From Chloroflexota bacterium (GTDB lineage Bacteria; Chloroflexota; Anaerolineae; B4-G1), in assembly GCA_003648125.1 (NCBI GenBank), contig QMOE01000026.1, positions 1 to 11,460 of the forward strand: DNA of 11,460 nucleotides, given 5' to 3'. A model generated the notes under the pieces. It was not told where the DNA came from and ran no database searches. It worked only from the letters and a program-made list of their open reading frames with translations. A program made the position numbers and the translations under genes. Positions 1 through 6,579 of this stretch are shown in pieces (position 1 is the first letter of the stretch; the number at the start of each line of letters is the position of its first letter).

Positions 1-197
1 AGCCGATTTCTTTTCAGCAGTTGGTCTGGATAGGCCTCAAATATCTCTTGCTGTTCTCACATAATAGGGAAACCATCCCGGACAAGTTCAATCTCACCAA
101 AGTTCTGGTCAAGCACAAAGAAATGGTATATCACGATTGGACGAAACAGGTAGGGAAGTGCAGTGCGCTTCCTCAGGGTGGGCAAGGGGAGATATAA
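1..197 (+). CDS. 3' end of an unidentified protein, partial at the window edge
   Basis: One reading frame (first full codon at base 3) is open from the window edge to a TAA at 195-197, giving 64 codons with no start codon required inside the window. Its stop overlaps the ATG of the histidine kinase as TAATG, and that gene's Shine-Dalgarno-like AAGGGGAG lies inside these last codons. This is a typical sign of translational coupling. The residues look like an ordinary soluble C-terminus, with a hydrophobic stretch (LKYLLLF) and then a charged, aromatic segment (HKEMVYHDWTKQ). I do not recognise the family. About 5% of random 64-codon frames stay open by chance, so the overlap is the main support. 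A competing 20-codon frame ending at 62-64 cannot be excluded. Confidence 0.5.
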   Translation, partial: PISFQQLVWIGLKYLLLFSHNRETIPDKFNLTKVLVKHKEMVYHDWTKQVGKCSALPQGGQGEI

Positions 198-2272
198 TGA
201 GAGCAAATCATTCTACGCAGTTGAAAAAGCGTGCCGGGCAACTTGCCAATTCGCGTCTGGTTGGATGGATCGTCAACTTGCCCCCAATCGCGTGGGTAAT
301 GCGTGCCATCACCCGCACACTGGTCAAACGTCAAATTGGCCCGGTTTCTGTCAAAGAGTCCCCAATTGAACGAATAGTTGGGGTTGGTTTAGAAACCACT
401 CTTCAGCAAATAGTTCGTGATGTAGTGGAAGCGCTTGGCTATGCCGGGGCTATGGTGGCTACGTATGAACAGGGAGATTCACTCCCCGTGCGCGCTTTGT
501 ATGTTGATCCTGGTTTCGCGACCGAGGAACAGATACACAAATGGGAGGCAGAGATTTCCAAATACTCGGAGCAGCCAGTAAGCATCACCGACCCGGACAT
601 TGCTAGAGTCTACGTCTATCAAGAGGAATGTAAAGACAACCTCAGTGTGCGAGCCTTCAAGGCCGGTGGGCCTATCACCAGCAACGATCTTTACGATCTA
701 TTCACACCTATCGCTCCGCTTGCTTCCCGACCAATCGTCAAAGGCATCCAGCAGGCTCTAGACATTCAGCAAGTCATAGCCATTCCTTTTTTTCTCAAGA
801 CGCTCGTTAACGGGCAATCAGAGAGAGAATGTGTCGGCAATCTCTTTGTAGCCAAGCAGGAAAAAATTTCGCAACGAGACCGGCTCATTCTATCCGCCTT
901 TGGCCGGCAAGTTGCCGCTGCGATTGAGAGCGAGCGGCGACGATTGCACATCCAGGTGGCGCAGGAGATTGTCTTTGAGATGCAGTCCAATTTACGGGAT
1001 GAGGAGCAGGTGCTTGAACGGATCGTGGAAGGGGTTGTATCTGATCTTGGCTACGCGGGAGCTATGGTAGCCACTTACGAGCCAGACGACTCGCTTCCAG
1101 TGCGCGCTTTTTACGTCAATCCCAATCTTGCGACTGAGGAGCAGATACATGGGTGGGAGGCTGAGATTTCTAAATACTCGGAGCAGCCAGTGAGCATCAC
1201 CGACCCGGACATCGCCAGAGTCTATGTCTATCAGGAGGAATGTAAAAGCAATCTCAGCGTGCGAGCCTTCAAGGCCGGCGGGCCTGTCATCAGCAATGAT
1301 CTCTACGATCTATTTACGCCCATCGCCCCGCTTGCCTCCAGGCCAGTTGTCAAAGGCATTCAGCAAGCTCTAGGTGTCCAGCAAGTCATAGCCGTTCCTT
1401 TCTTCCTGACAATGTTCACCGAGGAGCAGCCCAAAAGAGAGTGCGTCGGTAATCTCTTTGCAGCTACCCGGTCGAAAAAGCTCGGCGGCGGAGAAATCGA
1501 GTTGTTGAGAGCCTTTGCTCAGCAGGCTGCCGCCGGGATTCGGAATGCCCGCCTCTACCGCAAGGCGGAGGAGCGGCGACAGGTAGCGCAAGTATTCGGC
1601 AAGATGGCCTTCAGCGCAGCGGCTTTCGTCCACACGCTCCGCAATCACATCGCTGCCTTTCAAACGCACCTTCACCTGGTACAGGTAGCACCTCCCGAAC
1701 GACGCAGTGAGATACTCGCGTTAAGCGACAAGATGCTCAACCGCCTGAATGAGGCAGCCAATATTCTAGATCACTTGCATGAACCCTGGCACGAGACCCC
1801 CGATGTCCCGACCGACGTCAATGTCTGCTTGAACTGGGCAATTGCAAGGGTCATACGGAATCAAGATGAATTTAAAGCCCAAGAGGGAATAGTTGTGCAT
1901 ACATCATTATCAGAAAATCTGCCCCCGGTGAAAACATCACCGGACATGCTCATCGAGGCATTCAGGGTTTTGATAAAGAACGCCGTAGAAGCGATCCAGG
2001 AAAAGGGAGAAGGCGGCGAGTTGCGAATCGAAAGTCACCTAAGCGGCAGTTCGGTTATAGAAGTGCTGCTATCCGATAATGGCATGGGTATCAAACACGA
2101 GAATTTGAACAAGGTATTCGAGTTGCGCTGGTCAACAAAAGGAACCGGTATGGGATTTGGACTTTTCTGGACCAGAGAGTACATAGAGGGGCTGGGAGGA
2201 AGCATCAAGGTCAAAAGTGCCTGGCAAGAAGGGTCCACCTTTCAGATTCGTATTCCTTCTTCTGTCAAGTGA
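197..2272 (+). CDS. Sensor histidine kinase with two tandem GAF-type modules
   Basis: A 691-residue predicted cytosolic or peripheral two-component sensor kinase. I chose the ATG at 197 because AAGGGGAG sits five bases upstream; a longer frame would start at a TTG at 137 with no ribosome-binding site. Order: a basic, partly hydrophobic N-terminus (about 1-50), GAF module 1 (about 60-250), GAF module 2 (about 265-455), then the kinase. The probable phosphoacceptor is His479 in FVHTLRNHIAAFQ, an unusual H-box. The ATPase part shows the N-box (KNAVEAI, Asn595), G1 box (SDNGMGI, Asp627), an F-box region near Phe641 and the G2 box (GTGMGFGL). The core of each GAF module is almost invariant between copies. 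No response regulator is visible downstream, so the partner must lie elsewhere or upstream. The signal sensed cannot be read from sequence. The histidine-kinase call is firm; the GAF call rests on the fold pattern GYAGAMVATYE...ECVGNLF...A.Q.AAAI. Confidence 0.9.
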   Translation: MRANHSTQLKKRAGQLANSRLVGWIVNLPPIAWVMRAITRTLVKRQIGPVSVKESPIERIVGVGLETTLQQIVRDVVEALGYAGAMVATYEQGDSLPVRALYVDPGFATEEQIHKWEAEISKYSEQPVSITDPDIARVYVYQEECKDNLSVRAFKAGGPITSNDLYDLFTPIAPLASRPIVKGIQQALDIQQVIAIPFFLKTLVNGQSERECVGNLFVAKQEKISQRDRLILSAFGRQVAAAIESERRRLHIQVAQEIVFEMQSNLRDEEQVLERIVEGVVSDLGYAGAMVATYEPDDSLPVRAFYVNPNLATEEQIHGWEAEISKYSEQPVSITDPDIARVYVYQEECKSNLSVRAFKAGGPVISNDLYDLFTPIAPLASRPVVKGIQQALGVQQVIAVPFFLTMFTEEQPKRECVGNLFAATRSKKLGGGEIELLRAFAQQAAAGIRNARLYRKAEERRQVAQVFGKMAFSAAAFVHTLRNHIAAFQTHLHLVQVAPPERRSEILALSDKMLNRLNEAANILDHLHEPWHETPDVPTDVNVCLNWAIARVIRNQDEFKAQEGIVVHTSLSENLPPVKTSPDMLIEAFRVLIKNAVEAIQEKGEGGELRIESHLSGSSVIEVLLSDNGMGIKHENLNKVFELRWSTKGTGMGFGLFWTREYIEGLGGSIKVKSAWQEGSTFQIRIPSSVK
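437..847 (+). repeat. Internal duplication, copy 1 (GAF module)
   Basis: First copy of a tandem duplication inside the kinase gene. It aligns without gaps to 1049-1459 at a constant offset of 612 nt (204 codons), from GYAGAM to ECVGNLF. In the central 73 residues (542-760) only 4 differ, and roughly nine in ten bases match over the best 100 nt. Most base changes there are in third codon positions. Confidence 0.9.
1049..1459 (+). repeat. Internal duplication, copy 2 (GAF module)
   Basis: Second copy of the intragenic duplication, matching 437-847 at an offset of 612 nt. The near-identical core lies at 1154-1372. The flanks (the helix before GYAGAM and the stretch after IAVPFFL) have diverged visibly between copies. 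Confidence 0.9.
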
Positions 2273-2322
2273 GTTGGGAATATAGTGGAATGGGTGGTAT
2301 GGGTTTCAAGGAGAATCGTACT

Positions 2323-2382
2323 ATGCTATTTTCTGAACCACCTGACATCAAAAAGCTGATGGCCGCGGCCAATACATTGTAG
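2323..2382 (+). other. Short ORF behind the kinase, possible truncated gene start
   Basis: A 19-codon frame (MLFSEPPDIKKLMAAANTL, then TAG) begins nine bases after a clear AAGGAG (2308-2313). The frame is also open upstream to an ATG at 2290. The peptide reads like the N-terminus of a normal protein that stops abruptly just before a run of eight G bases and the end of the leftward SH3b gene. It could be a remnant of a third gene of the kinase operon, a real small peptide, or chance. It fills the gap between the kinase and the SH3b gene; nothing else is visible there. Confidence 0.25.
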
Positions 2383-2393
2383 GGTGGGGGGGG

Positions 2394-3329
2394 CTACTGG
2401 ACAACGACCTCTACCGGGCCCATTAACCTGAAGCCATTCCCATCGCGGAATTGGATTACCAGCCACAGGTGATACGTGCCAGGAGCACTGATTTTGTCGT
2501 GCATCTGGTCGTGGTGGGAAAAATGCTGGTTGGGTGAGAACTCGGAGTATACCCAGCTCTTTTGCACCGCCCCCGTTTCTTCCACTTGCACTCCCAGATA
2601 CTCGTACTCGACCGACGCGCTGGTTTGGTTGGTGATCCACATATTGAACCAGATTGGGTTGCCCAATTTGTACGGCCCTGGCGCGCCTTCGACCTCGAAC
2701 TTGTCTGGGTGCAGACCGCGCACATCGGTAACGGGCGCGGCAGTCGGCGGTGGAGGTGCAGTCGGAGGGACGGCAGTCACTGGGGCAGCGGTCGGTGCAG
2801 GGGGTGGCTCGACCTGTGCAACACTAGCCACATCCGAGGCAGTGACAAGTTCACCGAACACCCATCCCGATCTCCCGTTATACTTGATCTGCCACCAATC
2901 GCTGTAGCGACCAGTCACCTCGGCCTGGCTGCCCGGTTCGAGATACCCCAGTTTAGTATAGTTCGTGCCTGGCCCGCTGCGCACATTTACTCCCTTGTCG
3001 CCTGCCACGATACCCGGCGTAGATGGGACTTGCGTCGGAGAGACTGCGGTCGGGGGAAGTGTGGTAGATGCTTCGGTAGGAACCACGGTGGGTAACGGCG
3101 ATACAGCCAGAGGGGTAAAGGTGGGATACAAGACCGTCGTTGGGGTTGAATCAGCCGCTGTACTTACCGGCAACTCGGTGGCTGCAGCAGACGGCTCACT
3201 TTTGCCTGTACCAAAAGGCCGCACAAAGCCAATCCAGATTAACCCCATGCCTAGCGCCACCAGAACGATCCATCCCAGGATGCTCCATACAGTGGGGCCT
3301 TGCTGAATAAAGTTTGATCTGTTTTTCAT
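2394..3329 (-). CDS. Membrane-anchored SH3b-domain protein with C-terminal beta domain
   Basis: A 311-residue predicted cell-surface protein. One transmembrane anchor (about residues 14-36, rich in Ile, Val, Leu and Gly) is followed by a Pro/Thr/Ser-rich spacer (about 43-105). Next come a bacterial SH3 domain (about 106-165, with GVNVRSGPGTNY, the core DWWQIKY and GRSGWV), a second Pro/Ala spacer (about 172-200) and a C-terminal beta-rich, Ig-like domain (about 205-311). SH3b domains commonly bind peptidoglycan or cell-surface peptides; the C-terminal part has no family I can name. The ATG at 3329 is preferred over an in-frame start at 3398 because it has AAAGGTG upstream, follows a good promoter at 3370-3398, and begins the protein just before the anchor. 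It is transcribed divergently from the protease-smpB operon. A run of eight G bases lies immediately past its stop codon. Confidence 0.85.
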   Translation of the reverse strand: MKNRSNFIQQGPTVWSILGWIVLVALGMGLIWIGFVRPFGTGKSEPSAAATELPVSTAADSTPTTVLYPTFTPLAVSPLPTVVPTEASTTLPPTAVSPTQVPSTPGIVAGDKGVNVRSGPGTNYTKLGYLEPGSQAEVTGRYSDWWQIKYNGRSGWVFGELVTASDVASVAQVEPPPAPTAAPVTAVPPTAPPPPTAAPVTDVRGLHPDKFEVEGAPGPYKLGNPIWFNMWITNQTSASVEYEYLGVQVEETGAVQKSWVYSEFSPNQHFSHHDQMHDKISAPGTYHLWLVIQFRDGNGFRLMGPVEVVVQ

Positions 3330-3369
3330 GCTGACCACACCTTTCGCTGAAATTGTATCTATTGGCGGT

Positions 3370-3398
3370 ATCTTAGCACAGGGTATCTCTGCCGTCAA
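3370..3398 (-). promoter_or_regulatory. Promoter of the SH3b gene
   Basis: Read on the minus strand: TTGACG (-35), a 17-bp spacer, then TAAGAT (-10) preceded by TGC as an extended -10. The expected transcription start, near 3363, gives a leader of about 33 nt before the ATG at 3329. The -35 box overlaps the TTG start of the longer frame at 3398, which argues against that start. Confidence 0.65.
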
Positions 3399-3453
3399 GG
3401 CTGTGCAGTCTCGATTTTGTTTTTTCCATCAGTGATTTCGACTTCCGACTAGA

Positions 3454-3519
3454 TATATTATGTCAAATAAGGTGTCTGTTTGACATAAGTAACTTGACAT
3501 AATATAAGATTTGACGAAA
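3454..3519. promoter_or_regulatory. Cluster of TTGACATAA repeats, likely operator region
   Basis: Three copies of the 9-mer TTGACATAA lie within 53 bp: one inverted (3458-3466) and two direct (3480-3488 and 3494-3502, 14 bp apart). A looser TTTGACGAAA follows at 3510-3519. The inverted and middle copies form a 10-bp perfect palindrome (TTATGTCAAA / TTTGACATAA) around an 11-bp spacer. The outer copies form a 13-bp perfect inverted repeat (TATATTATGTCAA at 3454-3466, TTGACATAATATA at 3494-3506). They lie in an AT-rich stretch between two divergent genes, as expected for binding sites of a dimeric regulator. I cannot match the motif to a known regulator. Confidence 0.55.
3480..3508 (+). promoter_or_regulatory. 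Candidate upstream promoter (P1) of the protease-smpB operon
   Basis: TTGACA (3480-3485), a 17-bp spacer and TATAAG (3503-3508) match sigma-70-type boxes well. The -35 box is part of one operator-like repeat and the spacer contains most of another, so a bound regulator would block it. The TTGACA repeats alone could mimic a -35 box, so this call is less certain than the SH3b promoter. Confidence 0.45.
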
Positions 3520-3548
3520 AACAACAGAAATTATCTCTCTATAACCGC

Positions 3549-3576
3549 TTGCCTGCTTCCTGCTTTGTGTTAGAAT
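3549..3576 (+). promoter_or_regulatory. Candidate proximal promoter (P2) of the protease-smpB operon
   Basis: TTGCCT (3549-3554), a 16-bp spacer and TAGAAT (3571-3576), with TGT just before it as an extended -10. The -10 region TGTGTTAGAAT closely resembles that of the divergent SH3b promoter (TGTGCTAAGAT). Expected start near 3583, about 40 nt before the ATG at 3625. Confidence 0.5.
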
Positions 3577-3624
3577 AGTCCACTTGGGCTGGACTCACAG
3601 ACGAATACATGGATACATTTATTT

Positions 3625-4785
3625 ATGTCAAGAAAGCATACTCTTCGATTATTTGCTGCTTTTCTCCTCTGTCTCGGCATAGCCTTCGCAACCGGAATCG
3701 TGACCCAGCAACTCTGGGGCGAGTTTATGGCAAAACGCTCCCAGCCATTGGGGGTGTTCTGGGAAGCATGGACACAGGTGGAAAAGTATTTCTATGGTGA
3801 TATCCCTTCGCCACAGGAGCGCACGTACGGAGCCATTCGCGAGGTGTTGGCTCTGCTCGACGACCCCTACACTACTTTCGTTGCACCTCAGCCCCACGAG
3901 TTGGAGCGGGACAGGATGCGCGGTTCCTTCGGCGGTATAGGAGTGACGTTGTGGCGCAATGTGGAGGGGCAGATGATTCTTTTCCCCTACTCCGACTCTC
4001 CCGCCGAGCGGGCCGGGGTTATCGAGGAAGACATCCTACTGGCATTGGGCGGCACAGAGATTACCCCAGCGACAACCCTAGACGACGCAAGGGCCCACAT
4101 CCATGGTGAGATTGGCACAGCGGTGACGCTTACCATCTCTCGCCCCCCCACCCCGCCGTTTGATCTCACCATCACGCGGGAGGAGATTCAAGTGCCATCT
4201 GTCATTTGGCGAGTGCTCGATCAGGCGACCGGCATCGGCTACATTCACATCAAGTCATTCACCGAACGAACAAGCGACGAGACCGTGACTGCTATCCAAG
4301 AATTGCAAGCAGCGGGAGCCACCAACCTGGTACTGGATCTACGCGACGACTCCGGCGGGTTGCTTGACCCGGCAGTGGTCGTCGCCAGCCAGTTTCTCAA
4401 CGATGGGGTTGTGTTGTACGAGATAAACCGCGCCTCTGAAGAGCGCACTCTCCAAGTGCAGCCCGGAGGTGTTGCCACCGACATTCCCCTGGTCGTCCTG
4501 GTCAACGGGGAAACAGCCAGCGCAGCCGAGGTCGTCGCCGGGGCGCTACAGGATCACAGCCGTGCCCCTCTGATCGGTGAGCCTACTTTTGGTAAGGGAT
4601 TGGTTCAATTGATTTACGAGATATCCGATGGCTCGTCCTTGCATGTGACTTCGGCGGTCTGGCTAACACCAAACCGAAACAAGATCAACGGGAAGGGATT
4701 GACACCTGATATCTATATCGCTCGCGGCGATGATCTGTCAGACGAGCAACTTGATCGCGCCGTAGCGTATTTACAATCGCAGTAG
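3625..4785 (+). CDS. S41 (CtpA/Tsp-type) carboxy-terminal processing protease, first of a tandem pair
   Basis: A 386-residue secreted or membrane-anchored serine protease of family S41, which cleaves near the C-termini of substrates using a Ser-Lys dyad. An N-terminal hydrophobic segment (about 7-27) is a signal anchor. An S41 N-terminal helical region follows (about 44-95), then a PDZ domain (about 98-185, with the carboxylate-binding GIGV loop) and the S41 catalytic domain (about 190-365). Ser299 in GETASAAE and Lys324 in FGKG are 25 residues apart, the spacing seen in Tsp and CtpA. The usual substrate-loop DLRNNPGG reads DLRDDSGG here. The start at 3625 lacks a clear Shine-Dalgarno, but later starts would remove the signal anchor. 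It is the first gene of a four-gene operon, 31 bp before the second protease. Confidence 0.93.
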   Translation: MSRKHTLRLFAAFLLCLGIAFATGIVTQQLWGEFMAKRSQPLGVFWEAWTQVEKYFYGDIPSPQERTYGAIREVLALLDDPYTTFVAPQPHELERDRMRGSFGGIGVTLWRNVEGQMILFPYSDSPAERAGVIEEDILLALGGTEITPATTLDDARAHIHGEIGTAVTLTISRPPTPPFDLTITREEIQVPSVIWRVLDQATGIGYIHIKSFTERTSDETVTAIQELQAAGATNLVLDLRDDSGGLLDPAVVVASQFLNDGVVLYEINRASEERTLQVQPGGVATDIPLVVLVNGETASAAEVVAGALQDHSRAPLIGEPTFGKGLVQLIYEISDGSSLHVTSAVWLTPNRNKINGKGLTPDIYIARGDDLSDEQLDRAVAYLQSQ

Positions 4786-4816
4786 AAGCACGGCTACTGC
4801 ACCCCAGGAGTTGGTA

Positions 4817-6121
4817 ATGGATAATAGTATCCTACGCAATGTGATAAAGTTTGTGTTCGTGAGCATAATTGTCGTGGTGTTTTCAGCGACTGCCTTTGTG
4901 GCTGGCTTTGGCACATCTTATGTGTTGACCGGGAACGGCACACTACCATCGTGGTCAGCCGCTGCCCCCACACCCACCCCGCCGCCCCAGGCTACAGAGC
5001 AAGCCCCCCCCACCCCATCGCCCACGCCTGTGCCGCTTCCCACGCCGGAGAACGAAGATGAAGAAGCCTTCCAGGTCTTTTGGGAGGTGTGGGATTTGGT
5101 GCAGCGCAATTTCTACGGCGATCTGCCGAGTATGCAAAAAGTGACCTACGCGGCCATCCATGGCATGTTGAACACATTGAACGATGATTACACCACCTTC
5201 ATCGAGCCAGACGTCGCCTCTGTGATACAGGAGGATGCCACCGGCGAATTTGAGGGCATCGGCGCGTTTGTGGACCTGGATGATGAAGGCAAAGTCGAAC
5301 TGGTTGGTATCTTTGAGGGCGGGCCAGCCGAGAAAGCGGGGTTGCTCACCGGCGACCGGGTCGTGCAAGTGGACGGCGTTTCCATTGTCGGGAAGACGCT
5401 TTACGAAGCCATCGGCCTGATTCGCGGCCCGGCGGGGAGCGATGTCGTGTTGCTCGTCGAGCGTGAAGGGAAGCCAGAGCCATTCGAGGTCATTGTCACC
5501 CGTGCGCAGATGGAGATTCCCATCACCGAGGTGGAGATGCGCGACGACGGCATCGGCTACATCCGCCTGCACGAGTTCAGCGCCACGGCCAGCACGCGGA
5601 TGGAGGATGGCCTGGAGGAACTTTTGGCTCAAGATCCGGTTGGCATTGTGTTTGACCTGCGCAACAATCCCGGCGGCTGGCTAGAACAGGCCATAGAGGT
5701 CTCTGACCTGTTCCTCGACGATGGGACAATTGTCATTGAGCGCTGGAGCGACGGTCGGGAACAGCGGGTTGACGCTAACCCAGGGAACGTGGGAGAGAAT
5801 GTGCCGCTGGTTGTACTGGTAAATGGGAGCAGCGCCAGCGCATCCGAGATCGTCGCCGGCGCGTTGCAGGATCACGAACGCGCCATCTTGATTGGAGAAC
5901 TCACTTTTGGCAAAGGTTCGGTGCAGCGCCCCTTTACACTCAGCGATGGCTCTGAACTGCGGGTCACTTCTGCCCGTTGGTTCACTCCCAACGATAAGGC
6001 CATCCACGGCCAGGGAATTGCCCCTGATATCCAAGTTCCGTGGCCGGAGGAAGGGGATTTGGAACCGGACACTGATCCGCAGTTGGAACGGGCCGTCGAA
6101 TATCTTCTCACAGGTGAATGA
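4817..6121 (+). CDS. S41 (CtpA/Tsp-type) carboxy-terminal processing protease, second of a tandem pair
   Basis: A 434-residue paralogue of the preceding protease. The ATG at 4817 is chosen because AGGAG (4806-4810) lies six bases upstream; a TTG at 4811 would have no spacing. Order: membrane anchor (about 11-34), a Pro/Thr-rich spacer (about 50-78) absent from the first copy, the N-terminal helical region (about 84-135), PDZ (about 142-230, with GIGAFV) and the catalytic domain. The nucleophile is Ser341 in SSASASE, with Lys366 in FGKG 25 residues later. This copy keeps the canonical DLRNNPGG loop. The spacer probably lifts the protease further from the membrane, so the two copies may act at different depths of the envelope (inference). 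Its TGA overlaps the smpB ATG. Confidence 0.94.
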   Translation: MDNSILRNVIKFVFVSIIVVVFSATAFVAGFGTSYVLTGNGTLPSWSAAAPTPTPPPQATEQAPPTPSPTPVPLPTPENEDEEAFQVFWEVWDLVQRNFYGDLPSMQKVTYAAIHGMLNTLNDDYTTFIEPDVASVIQEDATGEFEGIGAFVDLDDEGKVELVGIFEGGPAEKAGLLTGDRVVQVDGVSIVGKTLYEAIGLIRGPAGSDVVLLVEREGKPEPFEVIVTRAQMEIPITEVEMRDDGIGYIRLHEFSATASTRMEDGLEELLAQDPVGIVFDLRNNPGGWLEQAIEVSDLFLDDGTIVIERWSDGREQRVDANPGNVGENVPLVVLVNGSSASASEIVAGALQDHERAILIGELTFGKGSVQRPFTLSDGSELRVTSARWFTPNDKAIHGQGIAPDIQVPWPEEGDLEPDTDPQLERAVEYLLTGE

Positions 6122-6579
6122 TGGTGGGTATCAAGGTCGTTGCCACCAATCGCAAGGCCGGGCGTGATTTCAATCTCCAAGATCGCCGCGAAGCTGGGCT
6201 GGTTCTGACAGGAACGGAGATTAAATCCATCCGCGCTGGGCGGGTGAATCTGAGCGATGGATACGTGCAGCCCCGTAACGGGGAGCTATGGCTGATGAAC
6301 ATCCACATTGCTCCTTATGACCCATCAGGGCGATATGGTCACGAGCCGCGCCGGCCGCGCAAGTTGTTGCTCCACCGGCGGGAGATCAACCGACTCATCT
6401 CGCGCATCCAAGAACGCGGATATACCATCATACCCACACGCTTGTACCTAAAGGGCGGCCGGGCTAAGGTTGAGATCGCGCTGGCGCGCGGAAAGCGCAA
6501 GTATGATAAGCGGCAGGCTATCGCCAAGCGGGATGCCCAGCGAGATGTTGAGCGGGCTTTGAAGGAACGGTACAAGTGA
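6118..6579 (+). CDS. smpB: SsrA-binding protein SmpB
   Basis: A 153-residue protein of normal family length. SmpB binds tmRNA and delivers it to stalled ribosomes, so the nascent chain is tagged for proteolysis. Hallmarks visible: the N-terminal ATNRKAGRDF, the OB-fold segment GTEIKSIRAGRVNLSDGYV, NIHIAPYD, the basic PRRPRKLLLHRREI, and the C-terminal helical tail rich in Lys and Arg (KRKYDKRQAIAKRDAQ). The ATG at 6118 overlaps the preceding stop (ATGA). A second ATG at 6121 and a GTG at 6124 follow in frame, and AGGTGA (6112-6117) would be best spaced for one of these, so the true start may be 3-6 bases later. Its TGA overlaps the next gene as TGATG. The tmRNA gene is not in this window. Confidence 0.97.
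   Translation: MMVGIKVVATNRKAGRDFNLQDRREAGLVLTGTEIKSIRAGRVNLSDGYVQPRNGELWLMNIHIAPYDPSGRYGHEPRRPRKLLLHRREINRLISRIQERGYTIIPTRLYLKGGRAKVEIALARGKRKYDKRQAIAKRDAQRDVERALKERYK

Noticed and set aside
2..64. Alternative 20-codon frame at the left edge ending in TAA at 62-64
   Set aside because: It is possible as the end of another gene, but too short to support alone; the longer frame ending at 197 is backed by the TAATG overlap.
137..196. A longer start (TTG at 137) for the histidine kinase
   Set aside because: It has no ribosome-binding site, whereas the ATG at 197 has AAGGGGAG at good spacing and overlaps the preceding stop.
2386..2393. Run of eight G bases as a phase-variation switch
   Set aside because: It lies just outside the SH3b stop codon and not in a promoter spacer, so a length change would not obviously switch any gene.
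2476..3095. Plus-strand frames opposite the SH3b gene (2476-2907, 2562-3095, 2965-3306)
   Set aside because: The minus-strand frame has an anchor, an SH3b domain, a promoter and a Shine-Dalgarno. The plus frames have none and reflect antisense reading of the Pro/Thr spacers.
3454..3519. The TTGACATAA repeats as a CRISPR array or insertion-sequence ends
   Set aside because: The units are too short and unevenly spaced, with mixed orientation and no transposase or target-site duplication; operator sites explain them better.
4955..5632. A 225-codon frame on the minus strand inside the second protease gene
   Set aside because: It lies fully antisense to a gene with clear S41 domains, has no ribosome-binding site or recognisable domain, and its His/Gly/Arg-rich composition is what reading the opposite strand of GC-rich codons produces.
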